Positions 1 through 5,250 of a stretch of 5,250 bases of DNA are shown here, one piece after another. A program made the position numbers and the translations under genes. Numbering within the stretch: the first letter of the stretch is position 1; the number at the start of each line of letters is the position of its first letter. The notes below the pieces were generated by a model. The model was given only the letters and a program-made list of their open reading frames with translations. It made no database searches and was not told the DNA's origin. Source of the DNA: Bordetella sp. Lineage in GTDB: Bacteria; Pseudomonadota; Gammaproteobacteria; Burkholderiales; Burkholderiaceae_B. The stretch is taken from the NCBI GenBank assembly GCA_027450125.1, contig DAIDKG010000568.1, positions 1 to 5,250 on the forward strand. Reading direction: 5' to 3'.

Positions 1-32
1 CGCAACGCCCGCGCGATCGCGCCGGCGTTGCG
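1..32 (+). promoter_or_regulatory. Intercistronic hairpin 1 upstream of gltJ
   Basis: Bases 1-9 (CGCAACGCC) are the perfect reverse complement of bases 24-32 (GGCGTTGCG). Between them lies the palindrome GCGCGATCGCGC at 11-22, centred on the same axis. The RNA can therefore fold into a 9-bp stem, one C-C mismatch (10/23), 4 further G-C pairs and a GATC loop. The stem may continue upstream, because the window starts at its first base. What follows (CCTGTTTCTG) is a poor U tract, so a partial terminator or an mRNA 3'-end stabiliser is more likely than a full terminator. The position fits the gltI-gltJ gap; that the upstream gene is gltI is inference. Confidence 0.6.
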
Positions 33-43
33 CCTGTTTCTGA

Positions 44-72
44 AAGCGCGCGTGCCTTGCGTACGCGCGTTT
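44..72 (+). terminator. Intercistronic hairpin 2, terminator-like, just before gltJ
   Basis: Bases 47-53 (CGCGCGT) pair perfectly with 63-69 (ACGCGCG). The stem extends outward through a G-U pair (46/70) and two A-T pairs (45/71, 44/72), giving 10 bp around a 9-nt loop that could close a little further (54/62 and 55/61). The A-rich 5' side and the following TTTGTCTT resemble a weak intrinsic terminator. The gltJ ribosome-binding site begins only 8 nt after the stem. This suggests partial termination or attenuation of read-through into the permease genes, or occlusion of the gltJ start. Both effects are inferred from sequence only. Confidence 0.5.
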
Positions 73-94
73 GTCTTGGCAAGAGAGCGACCGC

Positions 95-829
95 ATGAAT
101 TACCACTGGGACTGGGGTGTTTTCTGGCACCCGTTGCTGGACGGCACCGGCAACTACATGGACTCGCTGCTCATCGGCCTGCAGTGGACGGTGCTGACAT
201 CGCTGCTCGCCTGGGCGATCGCCCTGGCGCTCGGGTCGGTGATGGGCGTGTTCCGCTCCAGCCGTTCTCCCGTGCTGGCAGGCGTTGCCAACGCCTATAT
301 CGAAATCTTCCGCAACGTGCCGCTGCTGATGCAGCTCTTTCTCTGGTATTTCGTCATGCCGGAGCTGCTGCCCAAGGCCTGGGGCGACTGGATCAAGCAG
401 TTGCCCGACAGTTCATTTCTCACGGCGGTCGTGGGCCTGGGACTGTACATGGCGCCGCGCGTTGCCGTGCAGCTGGCGGCCGGCATCGCCGCGCTGCCGC
501 GCGGACAGCGCATGGCCGGCGAGGCCATGGGCCTGACCTCGGCGCAGACCTACCGCTACGTGCTGCTGCCCATGGCCTTTCGCATCATCTTCCCGCCCCT
601 GACCACCGAATTCCTCAACACCATCAAGAACAGCTCGGTCGCCATCACCGTCGGCCTGCTCGAGCTCACGGCGCGCGCGCGGGCCATGCAGGAAGAAACC
701 TTCCAGATATTCGAGGCCTTCATCGCGGCGGCGGTGCTCTACCTGGCGCTCAATCTCGTCGTGACGGTCGTCATGCGCGCCATCGAGCGCCGGCTGGCCG
801 TTCCCGGCTACATCTCGGGAGGGAAATGA
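95..829 (+). CDS. gltJ: Glutamate/aspartate ABC transporter permease GltJ
   Basis: This is one of the two inner-membrane subunits of the GltIJKL-type importer, which takes up glutamate and aspartate from the periplasm at the cost of ATP. The 244-residue protein starts [10 protein letters not shown], closely resembling the start of E. coli GltJ as I recall it, with nearly the same length. Hydrophobic segments lie at about 22-53, 66-92, 107-133, 155-175 and 205-229. The family motif [11 protein letters not shown] is at 68-78. The cytoplasmic loop that contacts the ATPase is at about 121-147 (ending LPRGQ then AMGL), and its EAA triplet is degenerate, as in E. coli GltJ. I chose the ATG at 95 because AAGAGAG lies 7 nt upstream; an in-frame TTG at 71 falls inside hairpin 2 and lacks homology support. 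The gene ends 3 bp before gltK. Substrate specificity is inferred from similarity. Confidence 0.9.
   Translation: MNYHWDWGVFWHPLLDGTGNYMDSLLIGLQWTVLTSLLAWAIALALGSVMGVFRSSRSPVLAGVANAYIEIFRNVPLLMQLFLWYFVMPELLPKAWGDWIKQLPDSSFLTAVVGLGLYMAPRVAVQLAAGIAALPRGQRMAGEAMGLTSAQTYRYVLLPMAFRIIFPPLTTEFLNTIKNSSVAITVGLLELTARARAMQEETFQIFEAFIAAAVLYLALNLVVTVVMRAIERRLAVPGYISGGK
817..823 (+). promoter_or_regulatory. Ribosome-binding site of gltK
   Basis: GGGAGGG lies 9 nt before the gltK ATG at 833, inside the last codons of gltJ. This placement fixes the gltK start and suggests that translation of gltJ and gltK is coupled. Confidence 0.7.
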
Positions 830-832
830 ACC

Positions 833-1525
833 ATGTTCGCCCATTTCGATTTCGGCGCCATCTACCGCTCGCTGCCCTATCTGTTCCGCGAGGGCATGAC
901 CTTCACGCTCATGCTCACGGCCATCGCCACCTTCTTCGGTGTGGTCCTGGGCACGCTGATCGCCATGATGCGCCTGTCGTCGGTGCCGGTCCTGCGCCAG
1001 TTCGCCACGCTCTATGTCAACCTGCTGCGCGCGCTGCCGCTGGTCCTGGTGATCTTCCTGATCTATTTCCTGCTGCCCTATGTCGGCCAGTGGGTCACCG
1101 GCGCGTCGCGGCCCGTCGAGGTCGGGGCGCTCAATTCGTCGATCATCACCTTCACCGTGTTCGAAGCGGCCTATTTCTCCGAGATCATGCGGGCCGGCAT
1201 CCAGTCCATTCCCAAAGGGCAGGTCGCGGCCGGCTACGGCATCGGCCTGAGATACCCGCAAATGATGCGCTATGTGGTCCTGCCGCAGGCGTTTCGGACT
1301 ATGCTGCCGGTGATCTTCATGCAGACCATCGTGCTGTTCCAGGACACATCGCTGGTGTACGTGCTCTCGATCACCGATTTCCTGGGCGCGGCGTCCAAGG
1401 TGGCCGAGCGCGACGGGCGCGTGGTCGAGATGTACCTGTTCGCCGCGCTGGTCTATTTCATCATTTCGTTCTCGGCATCGCGATATGTCCGGCGGTTGCA
1501 GAACCGCCTGGCCATCATCCGTTGA
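833..1525 (+). CDS. gltK: Glutamate/aspartate ABC transporter permease GltK
   Basis: This is the second membrane subunit of the glutamate/aspartate importer, expected to pair with GltJ to form the translocation path. The 230-residue protein (E. coli GltK is about 224) has hydrophobic stretches at about 19-45, 58-82, 100-120, 148-182 and 200-218. Unlike GltJ it keeps a clear EAA motif at 111-130, beginning [12 protein letters not shown] and ending IPKGQ, the loop that docks on the ATPase. Other recognisable family stretches are [11 protein letters not shown] (61-71), LPQAFR (150-155) and [12 protein letters not shown] (168-179), the last shared with E. coli GltK as I recall it. The ATG follows the gltJ stop by 3 bp and has a strong ribosome-binding site, so the genes are co-transcribed and probably co-translated. 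Glutamate/aspartate specificity comes from similarity, not from a visible binding residue. Confidence 0.92.
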   Translation: MFAHFDFGAIYRSLPYLFREGMTFTLMLTAIATFFGVVLGTLIAMMRLSSVPVLRQFATLYVNLLRALPLVLVIFLIYFLLPYVGQWVTGASRPVEVGALNSSIITFTVFEAAYFSEIMRAGIQSIPKGQVAAGYGIGLRYPQMMRYVVLPQAFRTMLPVIFMQTIVLFQDTSLVYVLSITDFLGAASKVAERDGRVVEMYLFAALVYFIISFSASRYVRRLQNRLAIIR

Positions 1526-1540
1526 ATTTGGCTGACAAGC

Positions 1541-1547
1541 AGGAGGG
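1541..1547 (+). promoter_or_regulatory. Ribosome-binding site that decides the gltL start
   Basis: AGGAGGG lies 7 nt before a GTG at 1555 but 13 nt before the ATG at 1561. The first spacing is close to optimal and the second is long, which favours GTG as the initiator of gltL. Confidence 0.65.
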
Positions 1548-1554
1548 CCGTCTC

Positions 1555-2292
1555 GTGGCCATGATTACACTGAAAAACGTCGACAAGTGGTACAACCCGC
1601 AGTTCCAGGTCCTCAAGCACTGCACCACGTCCATCGACAAGGGCGAGGTGGTGGTGGTTTGCGGCCCTTCGGGCTCGGGCAAATCCACGCTTATCAAGAC
1701 CGTCAACGGCCTGGAGTCCATCCAGGGGGGCGAGATCATCGTCGACGGCACATCGGTGACGGCCAAGGGCACCAACCTGCCCAAGCTGCGGTCGCGCGTG
1801 GGCATGGTGTTCCAGCACTTCGAACTGTTCCCGCACCTGAGCATCACGCAGAACCTGTGCCTGGGCCAGGAGAAAGTGTTGAACCGTTCTCACGAGGAGG
1901 CCGTGGCCAAGGCGCTCAAGCTGCTCGACCGCGTGGGGCTGAAGGCGCACGCCGACAAGTTTCCCGGCCAGCTGTCGGGCGGCCAGCAGCAGCGCGTGGC
2001 GATCGCCCGCGCGCTGGTGATGGACCCGATCTGCATGCTGTTCGACGAGCCCACCTCGGCGCTGGACCCGGAAATGGTCAACGAAGTGCTGGACGTGATG
2101 GTGGAGCTGGCCAAGGAAGGCATGACCATGATGGTCGTGACCCACGAAATGGGCTTCGCCCGCAAGGTGGCCGACCGCGTCATCTTCATGGACGCCGGCG
2201 AGATCGTCGAAGACGAACCCAAGGACGCCTTTTTCCAGGCCGCCAAGAGCGAGCGCGCGCGCCAGTTCCTGTCCAAGATCCTGTCGCACTGA
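1555..2292 (+). CDS. gltL: Glutamate/aspartate ABC transporter ATP-binding protein GltL
   Basis: This is the cytoplasmic ATPase that powers the GltJ/GltK channel. Counting from GTG 1555 it has 245 residues (E. coli GltL is 241) and every element of an active ABC ATPase: Walker [10 protein letters not shown] at 37-45, Q-loop Gln87, signature LSGGQQQ at 140-146, Walker B MLFDEP at 161-166, D-loop SALD at 168-171 and H-loop His197. The N-terminal MITLKNV and the stretch [19 protein letters not shown] are what I recall from E. coli GltL, so this assignment is the firmest of the importer genes. The start is GTG 1555 by ribosome-binding-site spacing; ATG 1561 is the homology-preferred alternative and shortens the protein by two residues. 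The gene follows gltK after 29 bp and is the last gene of the operon, because the next gene is convergent. Confidence 0.95.
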   Translation: MAMITLKNVDKWYNPQFQVLKHCTTSIDKGEVVVVCGPSGSGKSTLIKTVNGLESIQGGEIIVDGTSVTAKGTNLPKLRSRVGMVFQHFELFPHLSITQNLCLGQEKVLNRSHEEAVAKALKLLDRVGLKAHADKFPGQLSGGQQQRVAIARALVMDPICMLFDEPTSALDPEMVNEVLDVMVELAKEGMTMMVVTHEMGFARKVADRVIFMDAGEIVEDEPKDAFFQAAKSERARQFLSKILSH

Positions 2293-2324
2293 CCGGGCAG
2301 CCCGTCAGGGCGCCCGTCGCGGGC
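2290..2324. terminator. Possible bidirectional terminator between convergent genes
   Basis: CGGG at 2294-2297 pairs with CCCG at 2301-2304 around a CAG loop. After a one-base bulge, the gltL stop codon TGA (2290-2292) pairs with TCA at 2305-2307, which is the stop codon of the opposite-strand gene. A second small hairpin follows, GCCCG at 2312-2316 with CGGGC at 2320-2324. There is no U tract on either side, so classical intrinsic termination is doubtful. The 12-bp gap leaves little other room for a terminator serving both genes. Confidence 0.3.
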
Positions 2325-2703
2325 TCTGGCCTGGCGCCGGACGCGGTGCTAGCCCGGGCAGGCCCAGTCCCCAACGCAGCCGCTGGCAGTCGGGGTTCAC
2401 GCTGCCGTCGGCCTCCCAGGCGTTGAACGCGCGGCAGGTCGAGGACCGCAGCGGGTAGATGGCGCAATGGATGCCCGGTTTGCCCAGCTCTCCGCGCAGG
2501 GCCGCGCAGCGGCCGCCGCCTTTCTCGGTGCCTTGCATGCAGACCCGTAGCGGCGATATCTGTGTGACGAATTCTTCCGGCACGGTGCCGCCATTGGCGC
2601 CGGCCACTTCGCCGCAATAAAACGACACCCGGAAATGCGTGCAGCAGGCCCCGCAATCCAGGCAGGGATTGAAGTCGGGCGGCGTCGGGGCGGCATCGGG
2701 CAT
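2305..2703 (-). CDS. YkgJ-family cysteine-cluster protein
   Basis: This is a small protein of 132 residues with the signature of the CxxCxxCC family (Pfam's putative zinc- or iron-chelating domain), to which E. coli YkgJ belongs. The motif CLDCGACC occupies residues 14-21 and is followed by THFRVSFYC. In all there are ten cysteines (14, 17, 20, 21, 30, 55, 66, 80, 90, 106); the later ones sit in family-like contexts such as CAIYPLRSSTCR (80-91) and NPDC (103-106). No signal peptide or membrane segment is visible, so it is probably cytoplasmic. Metal binding is a family prediction, and neither the metal nor a cellular role is established. The C-terminal 20 residues are Pro/Arg-rich and probably disordered. 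The ATG at 2703 has no good ribosome-binding site but starts just before the conserved motif. The gene converges on gltL and diverges from the AsmA-family gene, so it is likely monocistronic. Confidence 0.85.
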   Translation of the reverse strand: MPDAAPTPPDFNPCLDCGACCTHFRVSFYCGEVAGANGGTVPEEFVTQISPLRVCMQGTEKGGGRCAALRGELGKPGIHCAIYPLRSSTCRAFNAWEADGSVNPDCQRLRWGLGLPGLAPRPAPGQSPRRAP

Positions 2704-2712
2704 GGCCCGGCG

Positions 2713-2742
2713 AGTGTACTGGAACGGCGTTGCAGGGTTCAG
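2713..2742 (-). promoter_or_regulatory. Weak candidate promoter for the YkgJ-family gene
   Basis: On the - strand, TACACT (2713-2718) matches four of six bases of the -10 consensus. CTGAAC (2737-2742), 18 bp upstream of it, matches three of six of the -35 consensus. Transcription from here would begin only a few bases before the ATG at 2703, which would make the mRNA nearly leaderless and fits the absent ribosome-binding site. The rest of the divergent gap (2743-2825) shows no convincing promoter for the AsmA-family gene. TACGCTAAT at 2774-2782 is a possible -10 region but lacks a -35 partner. Confidence 0.2.
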
Positions 2743-2825
2743 TTACACGCGGCAATTCCATCGCCGCGCCGGCTACGCTAATCTGAATAAGGGCCGTATG
2801 CATTCCGGCCTGGAGCAGATTACGC

Positions 2826-5036
2826 ATGACCCGCAAGAAGAAAATCGCACGACTCGCGCTGGCGCTGCTGCTGGCATTGCCCGTCGCCCTCGCCGTGGTC
2901 GCGGGCGTGGTGGTGTCCAATCTGGACATGAATCGTCTCAAGCCGCGCATCGACGCCGAAGTTTCGGCTGCGCTGGGCCGGCCCTTCGCCATTCATGGCG
3001 ATCTGTCGGTGACCTGGGAGCGCGGCGCGCCCGGGGACTCGGGCTGGCGCAGCCTGGTTCCCTGGCCGCACGTCAGCGCGCAGGATCTCACCCTGGGCAA
3101 TCCCGCGTGGGCGCGCACGCCCATCATGGCAAGTCTCAAGCGCGTGCGGTTCGAGCTCTCGCCCTTGCCCCTGCTGGCGCACAGGGTGGTGATCCGCGAC
3201 CTGCAACTGACCGGCCCGTCGGTGGACTTGCAACGCCTGGCCGATGGGCGGGCCAATTGGGATCTGACCCTGCCCGCATCCGGGGGGACGGGCGGCGCAT
3301 CGTCCGCCTGGTCGATCGATATCGACAGGATAGGCTTCGATCAGGGCACGATCGCGTACACCGACGATACCCTGAAGGCCGACGTTTCTCTGGAGATCAA
3401 CCCGCTGGGCAAGCCCGTGCCCTTTGCCGACCTGACCGGCATGCAGCCGGACACATCGCAACAGTCCGCGCCCACGCAGCCTGCGGCCGTCGCGGCGGCC
3501 GCACAGGCCGGCGGCGACTCGGAGGCCGACAATGCATTGGCCCGGGCCGAGAAGGCCGGCAAGGCCTACGCGCAGAATGCCTCGGACTACGTCTTCGGCT
3601 GGAAGGCCACGGGCCGCTATCGCGGGCTGCCCTTCAAGGGAGAAGGCAAGATCGGCGGCATGCTGGCCTTGAAGAATCCCAAGCTGCCTTTTCCCATACA
3701 GGCCAAGGTCGACGTGGGGCGCACCCAGGCATCCGTTGTCGGCACCTTGATCGACCCCAAGAACCTGGGCGCACTCAATCTGCGCCTGTCCTTGTCGGGC
3801 GCTTCCATGGCCGACCTGTTCCCGCTGACGGGCGTGGCGCTGCCCGATACGCCGGCCTACTCGACCGACGGCCGCCTGGTCGCCAATCTGCGCGACAAGG
3901 CCGGTCCGGTGTTTTCCTATCGCCACTTCGACGGCAAGGTGGGGCAGAGCGATCTGCACGGCACGCTGCGCTTTACCCTGCGCCCGCCACGCCCCAGGCT
4001 GGTCGGACAGGTCTGGTCCAATCAGCTGCGCATGGTCGACCTGGGGCCCCTGATCGGCGTCGGGGCCGGTAACAGCGACACGCCGCGGCCCGATGCCGCG
4101 GCTGCTGCCGCGCGGGTCGCAGAGGGCAAGGTGCTGCCTGACGTGGCCTTTCGCACCGACCGCTGGCGCGACATGGATGCCGACGTGACCTTCTTCGGGC
4201 AGCGCATCCTGCACAGCGGACGACTGCCCTTGTCCGATCTGAACACGCACGTGGTGATGGACGACGGCAGGCTGACCGTGGATCCGCTGCGCTTTGGCAT
4301 CGCGGGCGGCACGATTGCGGGTTCAATCCGGCTCGACGGGGCCAGAACGCCGATGTCGGGCAGGCTGCGCGTGTCGGCGCAGGCGCTGCAGCTCAAGCGG
4401 CTGTTTCCCGATATGCACGCCCCGCAGGCGCAGGGCATGCTGGGGCAGCTGCGCGGCAACGCGATCCTGTCGGGACAGGGCAATTCGGTGGCGGCGCTTC
4501 TGGGCGATGCCAGCGGCGACGTCCACGCGCTGGTCAACGATGGCGTCGTCAGCCGCGGCCTGATGGAACTGGCCGGCCTGAACGTGGGCAATTACCTGAT
4601 GGCCAAGCTGTTCGGCGACGACGACGTCAAGATCAACTGTGCCGCGGCCGACCTGGGCATGAACAAGGGCATCATGAAAACCCGCGCCCTGGTGTTCGAC
4701 ACCGAAAATACCTTGGTCAATGTCAACGGCACCGCCAATTTCCGCAACGAGACGCTGAACCTGACCGTGTCGCCGGAAAGCAAGGGGTTCCGGATCTTCT
4801 CGCTGCGCTCGCCGCTCTACGTGAGGGGCACCTTCGCCAAGCCGGATACCGGGGTGGAGGTGGGGCCGTTGCTGGCGCGCGGCGCGGGCCTGTTGGCCCT
4901 GAGCGTGGCGCTGACCCCCGCAGCCGGCTTGCTGGCCCTGGTCGCCACTCCCAGCAGCGACGCGCACGAACAAAGCGACTGCGCCAGGCTGCTGGCTGAA
5001 GCGAAGAGTCCGGCCCGGCTACCGGTCAAGAAGTAA
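2826..5036 (+). CDS. AsmA-family envelope protein (YhjG-like)
   Basis: A 736-residue member of the AsmA family: large periplasmic proteins held in the inner membrane by one N-terminal helix, with beta-rich repeats proposed to shield lipids crossing the envelope. Residues 1-9 are basic (MTRKKK) and 10-30 form one hydrophobic helix. Next come the typical AsmA opening (LKPRIDAEVSAALGRPFAIHG, ~38-58) and repeated beta-strand segments such as VVIRDLQLTGPSVDL (121-135) and DGRANW (140-145). The C-terminal AsmA-like region (~500-680) carries GDASGDVHALVNDGVVS (560-576), GMNKGIMKTR (611-620) and SPLYVRGTF (662-670). An Ala/Gln-rich linker lies at ~207-250 and a second Ala-rich one at ~420-432. A late hydrophobic stretch (682-707) precedes a charged tail. 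The overall pattern recalls E. coli YhjG more than AsmA itself. GGAG lies 10 nt before the ATG. The substrate is unknown and lipid transport is a family inference. It stands alone, convergent with nothing and followed by a tRNA. Confidence 0.85.
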   Translation: MTRKKKIARLALALLLALPVALAVVAGVVVSNLDMNRLKPRIDAEVSAALGRPFAIHGDLSVTWERGAPGDSGWRSLVPWPHVSAQDLTLGNPAWARTPIMASLKRVRFELSPLPLLAHRVVIRDLQLTGPSVDLQRLADGRANWDLTLPASGGTGGASSAWSIDIDRIGFDQGTIAYTDDTLKADVSLEINPLGKPVPFADLTGMQPDTSQQSAPTQPAAVAAAAQAGGDSEADNALARAEKAGKAYAQNASDYVFGWKATGRYRGLPFKGEGKIGGMLALKNPKLPFPIQAKVDVGRTQASVVGTLIDPKNLGALNLRLSLSGASMADLFPLTGVALPDTPAYSTDGRLVANLRDKAGPVFSYRHFDGKVGQSDLHGTLRFTLRPPRPRLVGQVWSNQLRMVDLGPLIGVGAGNSDTPRPDAAAAAARVAEGKVLPDVAFRTDRWRDMDADVTFFGQRILHSGRLPLSDLNTHVVMDDGRLTVDPLRFGIAGGTIAGSIRLDGARTPMSGRLRVSAQALQLKRLFPDMHAPQAQGMLGQLRGNAILSGQGNSVAALLGDASGDVHALVNDGVVSRGLMELAGLNVGNYLMAKLFGDDDVKINCAAADLGMNKGIMKTRALVFDTENTLVNVNGTANFRNETLNLTVSPESKGFRIFSLRSPLYVRGTFAKPDTGVEVGPLLARGAGLLALSVALTPAAGLLALVATPSSDAHEQSDCARLLAEAKSPARLPVKK

Positions 5037-5051
5037 TGCCCCGAGACATGC

Positions 5052-5066
5052 CGGCCGCGTAGGCCG
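5052..5066 (+). terminator. Possible weak terminator of the AsmA-family gene
   Basis: CGGCC (5052-5056) and GGCCG (5062-5066) form a 5-bp stem with a five-base loop, 15 nt after the stop codon. It is followed by CATTTG, so the U tract is only three bases long and termination is probably inefficient. The short T run is shared with the start of the tRNA promoter. Confidence 0.35.
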
Positions 5067-5069
5067 CAT

Positions 5070-5099
5070 TTGACTTGGGTTTGAAAGAATATATATAAT
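5070..5099 (+). promoter_or_regulatory. Strong sigma-70 promoter of the tRNA-Lys gene
   Basis: TTGACT (5070-5075) matches five of six bases of the -35 consensus. TATAAT (5094-5099), a perfect -10 box, follows after an 18-bp spacer that is AT-rich in its second half. Transcription should start near 5106, about 70 nt before the tRNA. The bases after the -10 box (TGCGGTC) are GC-rich, as in promoters of stable RNA under stringent control; such control here is inference. It is the best promoter in the window. Confidence 0.8.
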
Positions 5100-5105
5100 T
5101 GCGGT

Positions 5106-5174
5106 CTTCGCTTTTTTATCTGTACTTGATTTGCGCTGCAAGCTTTGTGCACGGAAAGTAAAGATAAATTGCGC
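5106..5174 (+). other. Transcribed leader of the tRNA-Lys precursor
   Basis: This stretch is AT-rich compared with the rest of the window, contains no gene and should be removed by RNase P during tRNA maturation. It can fold: TTTATCT (5115-5121) is complementary to AGATAAA (5162-5168), and inside it TGCGC (5132-5136) pairs with GTGCA (5147-5151) through one G-U pair. A run of six T at 5112-5117 follows a 3-bp GCG/CGC mini-stem, too weak to call a terminator. The start point is inferred from the promoter. Confidence 0.4.
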
Positions 5175-5250
5175 GGGCTGTTAGCTCAGTTGGTAGAGCA
5201 GCGGACTCTTAATCCGTAGGTCGAGTGTTCGAGCCACTCACAGCCCACCA
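5175..5250 (+). tRNA. tRNA-Lys (anticodon CUU)
   Basis: This is a complete 76-nt cloverleaf. The acceptor stem GGGCTGT pairs with ACAGCCC over all 7 bp. The D stem is GCTC/GAGC. The anticodon stem GCGGA/TCCGT (with one G-U pair at its outer end) closes the loop CTCTTAA, which places CTT at positions 34-36 and so reads the lysine codon AAG. The variable loop is AGGTC. The T stem GAGTG/CACTC carries the loop TTCGAGC. The discriminator is A and the terminal CCA is encoded, ending at the last base of the window. A CUU isoacceptor suits a GC-rich genome that favours AAG, as the genes here do. Whether further tRNAs follow in the same transcript cannot be seen. Confidence 0.96.

Noticed and set aside
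413..1261. 282-codon open frame on the - strand opposite gltJ/gltK
   Set aside because: It is His/Arg/Gln/Asp-rich with no domain pattern, and it lies opposite two clearly recognised permease genes. It is explained by the third-position GC bias.
1453..2289. 278-codon open frame on the - strand opposite gltL
   Set aside because: It is His-rich and compositionally odd, with no motif, and it mirrors a fully conserved ABC ATPase.
28..2292. One uninterrupted 754-codon + strand frame running across gltJ, gltK and gltL
   Set aside because: Only its last third is GltL. The earlier part is out of frame with gltJ and gltK and translates to Arg/His/Gly/Ala-rich sequence typical of high-GC shadow frames. 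It is not a fusion protein.
2186..2992. 268-codon - strand frame overlapping the cysteine-cluster gene
   Set aside because: It covers the same DNA in another frame. The 2305-2703 frame carries the conserved CxxCxxCC motif, and this one does not.
3482..3503. GC-rich inverted repeat inside the AsmA-family gene, considered as a regulatory or recombination site
   Set aside because: It encodes a run of alanines using GCC/GCG codons, which produces such palindromes by chance. I see no flanking repeat or mobile gene.
2820..4250. 476-codon open frame on the - strand opposite the AsmA-family gene
   Set aside because: It is Gly/Gln/Arg/His-rich with no signal peptide or motif. The + strand frame has a clear membrane anchor, a ribosome-binding site and AsmA-family sequence.
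5101..5117. GCG-GTCTT-CGC followed by six T, considered as an early terminator in the tRNA leader
   Set aside because: A 3-bp stem is too weak for intrinsic termination, and stopping here would silence an essential-type tRNA.

Overview
The window looks like an ordinary core-genome stretch of a high-GC betaproteobacterium. Codon use and the protein sequences suggest Burkholderiales, probably Alcaligenaceae (Bordetella/Achromobacter-like). That placement is recognition from memory, not a search. I see no transposase, integrase, CRISPR array, toxin-antitoxin pair or phage gene, and nothing I would call an undescribed system.

Layout. Positions 1-94 are the end of an intergenic region holding two consecutive GC-rich hairpins; the gene before it is outside the window and is expected to be gltI, the periplasmic binding protein. 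Positions 95-2292 carry gltJ, gltK and gltL on the + strand. They are tightly packed (3 and 29 bp gaps) and encode the two membrane subunits and the ATPase of a glutamate/aspartate ABC importer. Twelve bp later and convergent, 2305-2703 on the - strand encodes a small YkgJ-type cysteine-cluster protein. A 122-bp divergent gap follows, then a large + strand gene (2826-5036) for an AsmA-family envelope protein with an N-terminal membrane anchor. The last 214 bp hold a short hairpin after the AsmA gene, a near-consensus sigma-70 promoter, a leader of about 70 nt and a complete tRNA-Lys(CUU) gene whose encoded CCA ends at the last base.

How the parts relate. GltJ, GltK and GltL should assemble as one importer: a GltJ/GltK membrane heterodimer with two GltL ATPases, fed by the missing binding protein. 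The two hairpins before gltJ fit the common pattern in which the binding protein is made in excess of the membrane complex. The YkgJ-type gene, the AsmA-family gene and the tRNA each look like separate transcription units with no obvious functional link to the importer.

The points most worth a second look are regulatory: the tandem hairpins before gltJ, the hairpin in which the stop codons of two convergent genes pair with each other, and the crowded junction where the post-AsmA hairpin runs almost directly into the tRNA promoter.
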